64,000 nucleotides of DNA from Paenibacillus sp. FSL K6-1096 (lineage in GTDB: Bacteria > Bacillota > Bacilli > Paenibacillales > Paenibacillaceae): positions 5,394,001-5,458,000 of the forward strand of contig NZ_CP150274.1 in the NCBI RefSeq assembly GCF_037977055.1. Direction: 5' to 3'. This document shows, piece by piece, positions 1 to 7,405 of this stretch (within the stretch, counting starts at the first letter, position 1; each line of letters opens with the position of its first letter). Made by a program: the position numbers and the translations under genes. The notes beneath the pieces were generated by a model. That model saw nothing but the letters and a program-made list of their open reading frames with translations. It ran no database searches and had not been told where the DNA came from.

Positions 1-429
1 TTCTCCGGTTGGAAAGCTGACATTGGTCTCGTTGAAAATTTGGCCATGGGAGGTCTGCCATTCAGGAATCGTATCCTTCCATTCGGCATAGAGATGCCCT
101 TTCCATTTATCTCCTAAAGCCGATTGTAACAAGTTCTTATTCACGGGATCAACTCCCCGGAACATCTCCAGCCCGGCGGGACCAAGATCCATGAAGAGGT
201 TCCCGCAATTGGAGCACTGGTAGGCTGATTTGAACAGGCGAGTGGTTAAGGATCTGATCCTCATAGCCGCTTCTTCTTTATCTTGGGGAGACGGACCAGA
301 CTTTTCAATAGCAGCATCGATCTCATCCATCAGATCATCCTGATCCTGGTCGGCAATGAAGTATCCTTTATAGGGCAAATTATCCGTATTATCATGGATT
401 CGATGTCCGCATTCACATCTGAAATTCAT
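1..429 (-). CDS. Zinc-ribbon-like hypothetical protein, 3' end outside window
   Basis: An open frame on the minus strand begins with ATG at 429 and is still open at the window edge, giving 143 codons. A good Shine-Dalgarno (GAGGTGAA) lies just upstream of the ATG and supports this start. Cysteines come in two pairs, CEC at residues 5-7 and CSNC at 72-75, in the manner of a small zinc-binding module. An acidic, probably mobile stretch (about residues 26-53) separates them. The rest is soluble, with no signal peptide or membrane helix. The gene follows the GrpB-like gene after 5 bases, so the two are probably cotranscribed. I do not recognise the family; zinc binding is inferred from the cysteine spacing alone. 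Confidence 0.7.
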   Translation of the reverse strand, partial: MNFRCECGHRIHDNTDNLPYKGYFIADQDQDDLMDEIDAAIEKSGPSPQDKEEAAMRIRSLTTRLFKSAYQCSNCGNLFMDLGPAGLEMFRGVDPVNKNLLQSALGDKWKGHLYAEWKDTIPEWQTSHGQIFNETNVSFPTGE

Positions 430-434
430 CGATT

Positions 435-959
435 TCACCTCACATCAGAACGCAGACTCGCGTACCAGGAAAGCGCCAGTTGTTCCATCGAGCTGACAAA
501 AGATTTTTTGGCCGGGCCATACTGACTTGTATCTTCGTAGCGATCCGCTAATTCTTGTTTGAACTGGCTGTATCTTGCTGTTTCTTCCGGATGCGCCCGC
601 AAATAATCTCTAAATATAAGATGCCGCTCAATCTGCGGGTTGTCTGCCTGATAACAATGAATGTGATGCGTCCGTGCCTCACCGCCTTTACGGAAAAGCC
701 TCCTGCCGGGAATTCCCCATTCTCCACCTGCCTCATACCCGTGCAGAGACATCTTATCGTTATAAGAGTCGATTGTGCCTATGTCTTTAACAATGCACAT
801 CATATCAATCACGGGTTTGGCTTTCAGGCCCGGTACTGAGGTGCTGCCAAAGTGCTCGAAACGGACAATTTCATCCGTAAAGATAGTTGTTAAAAACTCA
901 GCCTCCTGCTGATAAAGTCTTATCCAGTCTGGATCATATTCGCTAAGTCTGACCTTCAT
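435..959 (-). CDS. GrpB family protein (UPF0157, nucleotidyltransferase fold)
   Basis: The 174-residue product carries the family hallmark GSTSVPGLKAKPVID at about residues 38-52. In this family that stretch corresponds to the GS...D region of a minimal nucleotidyltransferase fold. The full length matches other GrpB/UPF0157 members, and the substrate is not known for the family. The longest frame would start with TTG at 965, but that codon lies only two bases from the GGAGGAGGA Shine-Dalgarno. The ATG at 959 has proper spacing and is chosen. A zinc-ribbon-like gene follows 5 bases downstream on the same strand. The soluble protein is probably cytoplasmic. Family assignment is firm; a cellular role cannot be given. 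Confidence 0.88.
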   Translation of the reverse strand: MKVRLSEYDPDWIRLYQQEAEFLTTIFTDEIVRFEHFGSTSVPGLKAKPVIDMMCIVKDIGTIDSYNDKMSLHGYEAGGEWGIPGRRLFRKGGEARTHHIHCYQADNPQIERHLIFRDYLRAHPEETARYSQFKQELADRYEDTSQYGPAKKSFVSSMEQLALSWYASLRSDVR

Positions 960-1057
960 ACACAAAGTCCTCCTCCAACCAGTTCAAGCTAGATTGATAT
1001 AACTTCAGTCTAGCATTAAATCCCAGTCTTTAGTGGTAAAGAACATTTATAACTCTT

Positions 1058-2008
1058 CTAAACGTGCAATAGACTCAATACGGAATCTATAACCGCTTGC
1101 GGTTGATAGAGTTGAATAGAATGCCAGCTATCCTGAACGATGATCTGTCTGGTCTTAGCGGTTAACTGGAGGAGCCTCTTCTGTGATTCTTGCCACTCCT
1201 GATTCTGCCTTCCGGCGGACAATACGCGGATTGGTAAATCCGAAGCTAGAGGCTCTGACTCTACTAACTGGAGGGCACTTTCTATAGTGCAGAGAGATTC
1301 CAAATATGCCGCTTTATACGCATTATTGCGATATCCTAGTGTATTCACTGTATGTTGAACTGGTGGAGGCAGCCGTTTGGCACCAATAGATTGTTTGAAT
1401 AGACGGGGCAACCCTATCGGGGATAAAAGATAACCCAATCTTAGCCGTCTCAGGTGCCGCAGCCGCTCTTCATATCTGGTTTGATTAAAAGTGGATTCTA
1501 TGAATCTTTGCTCATGCGTGGAGTCCACCAGAATAATCCCGGCCACCTCTTCAGGAAATGCTGAAGCAAACAGCCGCATAATCATTCCGCCATAGGAGTG
1601 CCCTACAAGAATGTAAGGGGGCTCTAACTCTAGCTGTATTAATAGCTGCCTTAAGTCGCGAAGATAGCCTTCGCAAGTCGGCTCACTGATAGGTGTAGTG
1701 CTCCAACCGAAACCAGCCCGGTCATAGGAGAGGACCTTGGTATGTTTGGCTAATTCGGGCTGAACCAAAGACCAATCCAGAGCACAACCGCCCATTCCCG
1801 ATTCTAATAGAATAGTAGGAAGATTACTTGAGCTGCTGCCAGTCACAATCGCATGAAGATGGTGTGTGCCCACTGAGATCAGTTCTCCTGGAGCCTTATA
1901 TTGATGCAGAAAATATTTAGAAAGAGCAGCTTGTATCAATGTGAATGGAAGTCCGATCAGAGAAATAATGACACGAAGCAGGCTTTCGGTAAAATTAATT
2001 TTGCTCAT
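1058..2008 (-). CDS. Alpha/beta hydrolase with N-terminal membrane segment
   Basis: This 316-residue alpha/beta-hydrolase-fold protein has the nucleophile elbow GHSYGG with Ser138. A likely catalytic His lies in DSWHSIQL near residue 296. The oxyanion-hole region ESGMGG is around residues 69-74. The first 30 residues are hydrophobic (LLRVIISLIGLPFTLI), which suggests a membrane anchor with the enzyme domain facing one side of the membrane. The acid member of the triad is not obvious. GGGGTG upstream supports the ATG at 2008. It stands alone between the GrpB-like gene and the inositol locus, both transcribed separately. Esterase, lipase or peptidase activity are all possible; the substrate cannot be read from the sequence. 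Confidence 0.85.
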   Translation of the reverse strand: MSKINFTESLLRVIISLIGLPFTLIQAALSKYFLHQYKAPGELISVGTHHLHAIVTGSSSSNLPTILLESGMGGCALDWSLVQPELAKHTKVLSYDRAGFGWSTTPISEPTCEGYLRDLRQLLIQLELEPPYILVGHSYGGMIMRLFASAFPEEVAGIILVDSTHEQRFIESTFNQTRYEERLRHLRRLRLGYLLSPIGLPRLFKQSIGAKRLPPPVQHTVNTLGYRNNAYKAAYLESLCTIESALQLVESEPLASDLPIRVLSAGRQNQEWQESQKRLLQLTAKTRQIIVQDSWHSIQLYQPQAVIDSVLSLLHV

Positions 2009-2130
2009 AAGTCACCCCGTTTGCTGTTCTAACCTGCATAATATAGGAATCATTTATTTATTAAAGAGAAATCTCGCGGTATCTATTTCCTATTTTAAAA
2101 TATAAGGATTTATATATTTCACACGATAAC

Positions 2131-2199
2131 TTATCCTTATATTTCTCGCTGAAACGATACCGTCCTTAAAAAGGACGGCATAACCGTTTCCACTTGTTT
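2131..2199. repeat. Dispersed hairpin element, copy 1
   Basis: An inner stem CCGTCCTT/AAGGACGG (2159-2178) is nested inside GAAACG (2151-2156) and CGTTTC (2185-2190), preceded by CTTATCCTTATA. The same nested arrangement recurs near 29180 and 35740. It lies between the hydrolase gene, which reads leftward, and the iolG promoter. There is no T-run on either strand, so it is unlikely to be a simple terminator. Confidence 0.7.
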
Positions 2200-2224
2200 C
2201 AGCAGCCTCCGCCAAAAGATTTGC

Positions 2225-2253
2225 TTGAAGCTTCCCGAAGCATGAAGTATACT
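2225..2253 (+). promoter_or_regulatory. iolGB promoter, sigma-A type
   Basis: TTGAAG (2225-2230) and TATACT (2248-2253) are separated by 17 bp. A perfect 8-bp inverted repeat, CTTCCCGA (2231-2238) and TCGGGAAG (2258-2265), brackets the -10 box. The palindromic operator begins 12 bp after the -10 box, so transcription should start just before it. Confidence 0.7.
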
Positions 2254-2264
2254 GTTCTCGGGAA

Positions 2265-2280
2265 GGTTAAGCGCTTACCC
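2265..2280. promoter_or_regulatory. Inositol operator 1, likely LacI-family site
   Basis: GGTTAAGCGCTTACCC has the perfect core TAAGCGCTTA with a central CG, as is typical for LacI-family operators. An identical 16-mer lies at 6117-6132, equally placed behind the iolC promoter. The site lies over the expected transcription start, so a bound repressor would block initiation or early elongation. It also matches a CcpA cre at about 11 of 14 positions, so catabolite control is an alternative reading. Confidence 0.72.
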
Positions 2281-2300
2281 TCTGGGGAGGATAAGCAGAT

Positions 2301-3347
2301 ATGGTACAACCAATTACAGTCGGCATTATCGGGGCAGGAAGAATCGGGCGCCTGCATGCGGATAATCTGCGTGCGATGCCAGCGTTCAAGCTGAAATCTA
2401 TTGCAGAGCCGATGATGAGTGAGGATTTGCTGGCCTGGGCGGAGAGCAGGGGGCTGGGGTCTGTTTTTGCTGCGGGTGAAGATATACTGAATGATCCTGA
2501 GATCGAAGCGGTGTTCATCTGCACGCCGACCGATACCCATGCCTCCTGGATTGAACGGGCTGCGCGGGCGGGGAAGCATATTTTCTGCGAAAAGCCGATC
2601 AGCCTGTCATCCGAAGAGACCCTGCGGGCCTTGCAGGTGGCGGAGGACGCGGGCGTGCTGTTGCAAGTTGGCTTCAACCGCCGGATGGACCCCAGCTTCC
2701 GCAAGCTGAAACGTCTGGTTCAGTCCGGTGAGCTGGGGAGTCCGCATATTGTGAAAATTACCTCGCGTGATCCGCAGCCGCCGGGTGAGGCTTATGTGCG
2801 CTCCTCCGGCGGGATGTTCATGGATATGACGATTCACGATTTCGATATGGCCCGTTATCTGGTGGGCAGTGAGGTGGCTGAGGTGTACACCCGGGGGGCG
2901 AACCTGATTGATCCGATGTTCGGCCGTTGCGGGGATGTGGACACAGCCGTCATTACCCTGACCTTCGAGAACGGGGCGATCTGTGTAATTGATAACAGCC
3001 GCAAGGCTGTATATGGCTATGACCAACGGGTGGAGGTATTCGGGACGCTGGGTTCCGCAACGGCCGACAACTGCCGGCCGACGACGGTGGAGGTATCCAC
3101 TGCTACTTCGGTTACCCGCGATCAGCCGGAGCATTTCTTCCTGGAGCGCTATAATCAGGCGTTCATGGAGGAGATTGCCGCTTTTGCCCGCTCGGTACGG
3201 CTGCAGGAGCCGGTGATCTGCAGCGGCCGTGACGGTGAGGCGGCGCAGCTTATTGCCGAAGCGGCAAGGGCCTCGTATCTGAGCGGGCTGCCGGTCAAGC
3301 TGGCTGCTGCCGCAGGGGAGGGCGCGTCTGAGCTGCAGGTTTTGTAA
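2301..3347 (+). CDS. iolG: Inositol 2-dehydrogenase (Gfo/Idh/MocA family)
   Basis: It oxidises myo-inositol to 2-keto-myo-inositol (scyllo-inosose) with NAD, the first step of inositol catabolism. The 348-residue product has an N-terminal Rossmann motif GIIGAGRIG (residues 8-16). The Gfo/Idh/MocA motif EKPISL contains Lys98. The catalytic segment GGMFMDMTIHDFD contains Asp175 and His179. Length is normal for IolG. GGGGAGG about 11 bases upstream supports the ATG. It heads the unit iolG-iolB-lacI and lies behind a strong promoter and the shared palindromic operator, so induction by an inositol metabolite is likely. Related dehydrogenases for scyllo-inositol share the fold; the iol neighbours favour IolG. 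Confidence 0.88.
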   Translation: MVQPITVGIIGAGRIGRLHADNLRAMPAFKLKSIAEPMMSEDLLAWAESRGLGSVFAAGEDILNDPEIEAVFICTPTDTHASWIERAARAGKHIFCEKPISLSSEETLRALQVAEDAGVLLQVGFNRRMDPSFRKLKRLVQSGELGSPHIVKITSRDPQPPGEAYVRSSGGMFMDMTIHDFDMARYLVGSEVAEVYTRGANLIDPMFGRCGDVDTAVITLTFENGAICVIDNSRKAVYGYDQRVEVFGTLGSATADNCRPTTVEVSTATSVTRDQPEHFFLERYNQAFMEEIAAFARSVRLQEPVICSGRDGEAAQLIAEAARASYLSGLPVKLAAAAGEGASELQVL

Positions 3348-3388
3348 GCGGATGCATTCGATGATGACAGGTAGAAGGGGGAGCGAAA

Positions 3389-4219
3389 ATGTCTAAGCTG
3401 CTGATTAAGGCCGGAGCGCCGGATAAGGACGGCCGTGTGGCTGCGGTCAGTCCGGAGAGTGCCGGATGGAAGTATGTCGGGTTCGAGGTGTATCAATTGC
3501 AGGCCGGGGCTACGCTGGAACGTGACAGCGGGGGGAACGAGACCTGCCTGGTGCTGCTGGCGGGCAAAGCAGATATCCAAGTGGATGGTGAATTGTTCGC
3601 GGACATCGGCGGACGCATGTCGGTCTTTGAAGATAGGGCTCCTTATGCTGTATATGTTCCGGCGGGAGCGCATTATAAGGTGGCGGCGCTGACAGAGTTA
3701 GAGCTTGGCGTCTGCCTTGCTCCGGGAAGCGGGAAATATCCGGCACGGCTGATTACCCCCGCGGATGCGGCTATAGAGGACCGGGGCTATGGCAGCATGT
3801 CGCGCAAGGTGGTTAATATTCTGCCTGAGCAGAGTGAGGCCGAGAGTCTGCTGGTGGTCGAGGTGCGCACGGGCGGCGGCAACTGGTCCAGCTATCCGCC
3901 GCACAAGCATGACCGGGAGAACCTGCCGGCGGAATCCTATCTGGAGGAGACCTACTATCACCGGGTCAATCCCGCCCATGGCTTCGTGGTGCAGCGGGTT
4001 TATAATGATGACCGCAGCCTGGATGAAACGATGGCGGTCCCTGACCGCAGCATTGTGCTGGTACCGGAGGGCTATCACCCGGTCTCCGCACCGCCGGGGT
4101 ACGATTCATATTATCTTAACGTGATGGCCGGACCGGTGCGCACGTGGGTTTTTCACAATGATCCTGATCATGAATGGCTGTTCAAGCCGGGAGCAGGTGC
4201 GCCTGCGGGGGAAGAGTAA
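3389..4219 (+). CDS. iolB: 5-deoxy-glucuronate isomerase
   Basis: IolB converts 5-deoxy-D-glucuronate into 5-dehydro-2-deoxy-D-gluconate, the substrate of the IolC kinase encoded downstream. The 276-residue product is a bicupin. Metal ligands are expected in PPHKHDRENLP (His172, His174) and LEETYYHRV (Glu187), with another His in PEGYHPV (His230); all are visible. It starts 41 bases after iolG with a GGGGGAG-type ribosome binding site and shares its transcript. The length agrees with IolB proteins. The assignment is secure from the motifs and from the four other iol genes nearby. Confidence 0.92.
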   Translation: MSKLLIKAGAPDKDGRVAAVSPESAGWKYVGFEVYQLQAGATLERDSGGNETCLVLLAGKADIQVDGELFADIGGRMSVFEDRAPYAVYVPAGAHYKVAALTELELGVCLAPGSGKYPARLITPADAAIEDRGYGSMSRKVVNILPEQSEAESLLVVEVRTGGGNWSSYPPHKHDRENLPAESYLEETYYHRVNPAHGFVVQRVYNDDRSLDETMAVPDRSIVLVPEGYHPVSAPPGYDSYYLNVMAGPVRTWVFHNDPDHEWLFKPGAGAPAGEE

Positions 4220-4251
4220 CCGGAAGGCTGGCAGTTTCATAGTGTGAACTT

Positions 4252-4279
4252 AAGGCTTCCGCTGGGCGGGGGCCTTTTT
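4252..4279 (+). terminator. Possible weak terminator after iolB
   Basis: AAGGC (4252-4256) pairs with GCCTT (4273-4277), with a T-run at the end. The stem is short and the loop long, so readthrough into lacI is plausible. Confidence 0.35.
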
Positions 4280-4298
4280 GCGCTACTGCAGCGCTTAA

Positions 4299-4327
4299 TA
4301 GACACCGCCGGACGACTTCCCTATAAT
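4299..4327 (+). promoter_or_regulatory. lacI promoter with overlapping half-operator
   Basis: TAGACA (4299-4304) and TATAAT (4322-4327) are spaced 17 bp. The sequence AGCGCTTA at 4290-4297, one half of the inositol operator plus its centre, lies against the -35 box. This would fit weak autoregulation, which is an inference. Confidence 0.55.
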
Positions 4328-4369
4328 CTAGGTATACAAAGGCATGAACGTAAAGGCGGGCTTAATACA

Positions 4370-5380
4370 ATGAAACCTACGATCTATGATGTGGCACGGG
4401 AAGCAGGCGTCTCTATCGCTACGGTGTCCAAGGTACTTAATAATAGCGGGCGGATCAGCAGCAAGACGCGGGAGAAAGTAACGCAGGTTATGGAGGAGCT
4501 GAACTACCAGCCGAGTCTGGTCGCCTCTGCCCTGACGAGCCGCCGGACGGGGACGATCGGGCTGATGATTCCTGATATTGCGAACCCTTTTTTTGCGGAG
4601 ACGGCCCGGGGGATCGAGGATGTGGCCCAGGAGCAGGGCAGCGACCTAATCGTGTGCAGCACGGACCGCAGCGATGAGAAGGCGTCCCGGTATATCTCGC
4701 TGCTGCTGCGCAAACGGGTGGACGGCCTGATCATCGCCTCCCATCCCGGGAATCCTGAGCTGATCCGCAGCATGCTGGCCGATCATGTGCCGCTGGTGCT
4801 GTTCTCGGCTGATATCCGCTCGATGGAGAGCCACAGCGTTACGGTCGATGATTACAAAGGCGGCTATCAGGCGACAGAATACCTGCTCTCCCTTGGTCAC
4901 CGCAGGCTGGGCATCATCTCCGACAATCTTCCGGGGAGCAAGCTGCGGGTGGAGGGCTTCCTGGATGCACTCAAGGCGGCGGAGATTGCTTGGGACCATC
5001 CGGCCAATATGATACATACTTCGGCCACGCTGGAGAACGGCCGTACGGCAGCGGCGGCGATGCTGAATCAGGCGGAGGATGTGCGGCCTACAGCGATTTT
5101 TGCCTGCAACGATCTGCTGGCGATCGGGGTGCTGAAGGAGGCGCGCAGCGCCGGGCTGTCCATTCCCCGCGACCTGTCTGTGGTCGGCTTCGACAATACG
5201 GTGCTGGCAGAGATCTGCCATCCGACATTGACCAGCATCGCCCAGCCTTTGCGCGAGATGACGGAGCAGGCGATGCTGCTGCTGAACGAATCGATCAGCA
5301 ACCCGGCCAGCCCGAAGCGCAAAATCATGCTGATGCCGGAGCTGGTCATCCGCCATTCGACGGGGCCGGTTCCGCAGTAA
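4370..5380 (+). CDS. LacI-family transcriptional regulator, probable inositol-locus repressor
   Basis: The 336-residue product starts with a LacI helix-turn-helix (TIYDVAREAGVSIATVSKVL, residues 3-22) and hinge helix. A periplasmic-binding-protein-like effector domain follows from about residue 60. A longer frame opens at 4244, but the homologous N-terminus begins at the ATG at 4370, which has AAAGGCGGG upstream. It lies between the two iol units, and both carry the same 16-bp palindrome behind their promoters. It therefore probably represses them and is released by an inositol catabolite. In Bacillus the inositol repressor is the unrelated DeoR-type IolR, so this is a different regulator class for the same pathway. 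CcpA itself is unlikely because the gene is embedded in a pathway locus. Confidence 0.85.
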   Translation: MKPTIYDVAREAGVSIATVSKVLNNSGRISSKTREKVTQVMEELNYQPSLVASALTSRRTGTIGLMIPDIANPFFAETARGIEDVAQEQGSDLIVCSTDRSDEKASRYISLLLRKRVDGLIIASHPGNPELIRSMLADHVPLVLFSADIRSMESHSVTVDDYKGGYQATEYLLSLGHRRLGIISDNLPGSKLRVEGFLDALKAAEIAWDHPANMIHTSATLENGRTAAAAMLNQAEDVRPTAIFACNDLLAIGVLKEARSAGLSIPRDLSVVGFDNTVLAEICHPTLTSIAQPLREMTEQAMLLLNESISNPASPKRKIMLMPELVIRHSTGPVPQ

Positions 5381-5396
5381 GAAGACACTTTCTTTG

Positions 5397-5436
5397 AAGA
5401 CCCGTTCCGGCTGCGGCTGGGGGCGGGTCTTTTTTG
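5397..5436 (+). terminator. Rho-independent terminator of lacI
   Basis: AAGACCCG (5397-5404) pairs with CGGGTCTT (5424-5431), and a run of six T residues follows. It closes the iolG-iolB-lacI unit just before the repeat array. Confidence 0.85.
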
Positions 5437-5469
5437 TGTGCGGTGGTGGGGAAAGAGCTTGAGTGTGTG

Positions 5470-6050
5470 GGGGAACGTAGGCCGTATATGTGTGAAAAAC
5501 CAAACACATTCGGCGTGGCGGAGGCGTGAGGACGGATTGTATGCGAAAAACCGAACAGCATTCGGCGTGGCGGAGACGTGTGGGCGGAATGTATGCGAAA
5601 AACCGAACACATTCGGCGTGGCAGGGTAGCGTGGGCGGAATGTATGCGAAAAACCGAACACATTCGGCGTGGCGGAGGTGCGTGGGCGGAATGTATGCGA
5701 AAAAGCGCACACATTCGGCGTGGCGGAGGCGTGCGGCGGAATGTATGCGAAAAAGCGAACACAATCGGCGTGGAGGAGGCGCGTGGGCGGAATGTATGCG
5801 AAAAACCGAATACATTGAGCATGGCGGAGGTGCGTGAGCGGAATGTATGCGAAAAAGCGAACACATTCGGCGTGGTGGAGGCGAGCGGGCGGATTGTATG
5901 CGAAAAACCGAACACATTGAGCGTGGCGGAGGCGCGTGGGCGGAATGTATGCGAAAAAACGAACACAATGGGCGTGGTGGAGGCGAGCGTGCGGAATGTA
6001 TGCGAAAAAGCGAACACATTCGGCGTGGTGGAGGCGAGCGTGCGGCATGT
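5470..6050. repeat. Tandem array, 51-bp period, 11 copies (core family 1)
   Basis: A 22-bp core, TGTATGCGAAAAACC followed by GAACACA, recurs with starts at 5487, 5538, 5590, 5641, 5692, 5742, 5793, 5844, 5895, 5946 and 5997. The first copy is degenerate and a fragment trails near 6048. Spacing is 51 bp with single-base slips. The 29 bp between cores are also conserved here (TTCGGCGTGGCGGAGG and GTGGGCGGA). The core is an imperfect dyad around A5. Because 51 is a multiple of 3, all frames stay open over hundreds of bases, but no ribosome binding site or plausible protein was found. The array fills the gap between the lacI terminator and the iolC promoter. Confidence 0.93.
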
Positions 6051-6073
6051 TGAGATCGCTTTCAAAATAACGA

Positions 6074-6102
6074 TTGCCAAACGCAGCGATCTAAACTATA
6101 CT
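6074..6102 (+). promoter_or_regulatory. iolCADE promoter, sigma-A type
   Basis: TTGCCA (6074-6079) and TATACT (6097-6102) are separated by 17 bp, the same architecture and same -10 box as the iolG promoter. It starts directly after the end of the repeat array. Confidence 0.72.
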
Positions 6103-6116
6103 GGAGAGGAAAATTA

Positions 6117-6132
6117 GGTTAAGCGCTTACCC
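6117..6132. promoter_or_regulatory. Inositol operator 2
   Basis: GGTTAAGCGCTTACCC is identical over 16 bp to the site at 2265-2280 and lies 15 bp after the -10 box. This is the position expected for a repressor that blocks the start of transcription. Confidence 0.72.
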
Positions 6133-6203
6133 TACCCCGAGAAATAACCAGATAATCTGCATCCAATTTATATTTGCCAGCATTTTTTTAGCCAACTATA
6201 TTG

Positions 6204-6323
6204 CTCAAATACTTATTCATCAATTTTTATCAATCCATCATTCAATCAATCAACAATCTATCTATCTATCAATCAATCATCACTCTTTATCAATTACTCA
6301 TTCACTCAATTACCTTTTCCCTA
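6204..6323 (+). promoter_or_regulatory. G-free 120-nt leader of iolC
   Basis: No G occurs on the plus strand from 6204 to 6323. The stretch is rich in ATCA and ATCT tetramers (6240-6300). As mRNA it cannot form G-C or G-U pairs within itself, so it should be unstructured. It lies between the operator and the AAGGAGG ribosome binding site of iolC (6331-6337). The remainder of the gap, 6133-6203, shows nothing recognisable. Confidence 0.8.
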
Positions 6324-6345
6324 GCTTGATCAAGGAGGCATCACT

Positions 6346-7356
6346 ATGAACGGTTTACAGTTCGACCGGGCCCGGAGGCTGGATCTGATTGCCGTGGGCC
6401 GGCTGTGTATTGATCTGAACGCCAATGAGACGGGGCGGCCGATGGAAGAGACGATGACCTTCACCAAATATGTCGGCGGCTCTCCGGCCAATATTATCAT
6501 CGGGGCAGCGCGGCTGGGACTGCGTACCGGCTTCATCGGCAAGCTGGCGGATGACCAGATGGGCCGGTTCATCCGCAGCTATCTGCAGAAGGACGGCATC
6601 GACGACAGCCAGGTCTGCGTGGACCGGACGGGTGCGGTGACGGGGCTGGCTTTTACAGAGATCAAAAGCCCGCAGGAATGCAGCATCCTGATGTACCGCG
6701 ACCGCGTGGCCGATCTGCTGCTGAATACGGAAGAGATCTCGGAGGCGTACATCGCCAGCGCCAAGGCGCTGCTGATCTCCGGTACGGCGCTGGCCCAGAG
6801 CCCTTCCCGCGAAGCGGTCTTCCTGGCGCTGGAATTCGCCCGCAAGCATAACGTGACCGTGTTCTTCGATCTCGATTACCGCCCGTATACTTGGACATCT
6901 GCCGCGGAAACGGCGGTCTACTATAACCTCGCAGCCGAGAAAAGCCACTGCATCATCGGAACCCGCGAAGAATTCGATATGATGGAGAATCTGTACAATC
7001 TGGCGGGCGCAGACGATCAGGCGACAGCAGCGCGCTGGTTCGCGCATCAGGCAGAGCTGGTGGTCATCAAGCATGGCGGCAGCGGGTCGATCGGCTATAC
7101 AGCGGATGGGCAGAGCCACCGGAGCGGGATTTTCCCGGCCAAGGTACTTAAGACGTTCGGCGCAGGCGATTCTTATGCTTCGGCCTTCATCCATAGTCTC
7201 ATGAACGGACACAGTGTCAGCGAGGCGATGCGGCGCGGAAGCGCATCCGCTTCGATTGTCATCTCCCGCCACAGCTGCTCCGATGCTATGCCAACCCTGG
7301 AGGAGCTGGAGGACTTCCTGCGCACCAACGAGGAGATTGCCGCAGGCGCACAATAA
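6346..7356 (+). CDS. iolC: 5-dehydro-2-deoxygluconokinase (PfkB family)
   Basis: IolC phosphorylates 5-dehydro-2-deoxy-D-gluconate with ATP to the 6-phosphate that IolJ-type aldolases cleave. The 336-residue product has PfkB signatures. GGSPANI (residues 44-50) is the substrate-binding side, and GAGDSYASAF (272-281) is the anion hole with catalytic Asp275. AAGGAGG eight bases upstream fixes the ATG. It is the first gene of iolC-iolA-iolD-iolE, with its own promoter, operator copy and the unusual G-free leader. PfkB kinases vary in substrate, but the operon partners make IolC the natural reading. The cognate aldolase gene is absent from this window. Confidence 0.92.
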   Translation: MNGLQFDRARRLDLIAVGRLCIDLNANETGRPMEETMTFTKYVGGSPANIIIGAARLGLRTGFIGKLADDQMGRFIRSYLQKDGIDDSQVCVDRTGAVTGLAFTEIKSPQECSILMYRDRVADLLLNTEEISEAYIASAKALLISGTALAQSPSREAVFLALEFARKHNVTVFFDLDYRPYTWTSAAETAVYYNLAAEKSHCIIGTREEFDMMENLYNLAGADDQATAARWFAHQAELVVIKHGGSGSIGYTADGQSHRSGIFPAKVLKTFGAGDSYASAFIHSLMNGHSVSEAMRRGSASASIVISRHSCSDAMPTLEELEDFLRTNEEIAAGAQ

Positions 7357-7405
7357 GCAAACATAAGCAGCAGCTTAATATATAGAACCGAAGGAGTGGA
7401 CGTAA

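Noticed and set aside
2194-2394. 66-codon plus-strand frame over the iolG promoter
   Set aside because: It has no ribosome site and covers promoter, operator and the iolG start in another frame.
5470-6050. CRISPR array
   Set aside because: The units have constant spacing, but the spacers are conserved within the array rather than unique, the core is not a typical CRISPR repeat, and no cas gene is present.
4646-6117. Very long open frames on both strands across the repeat array, up to 457 codons
   Set aside because: A 51-bp unit is 17 codons, so a frame open in one unit is open in all. The predicted proteins are repetitive low-complexity chains with no ribosome site, and several frames are open at once.
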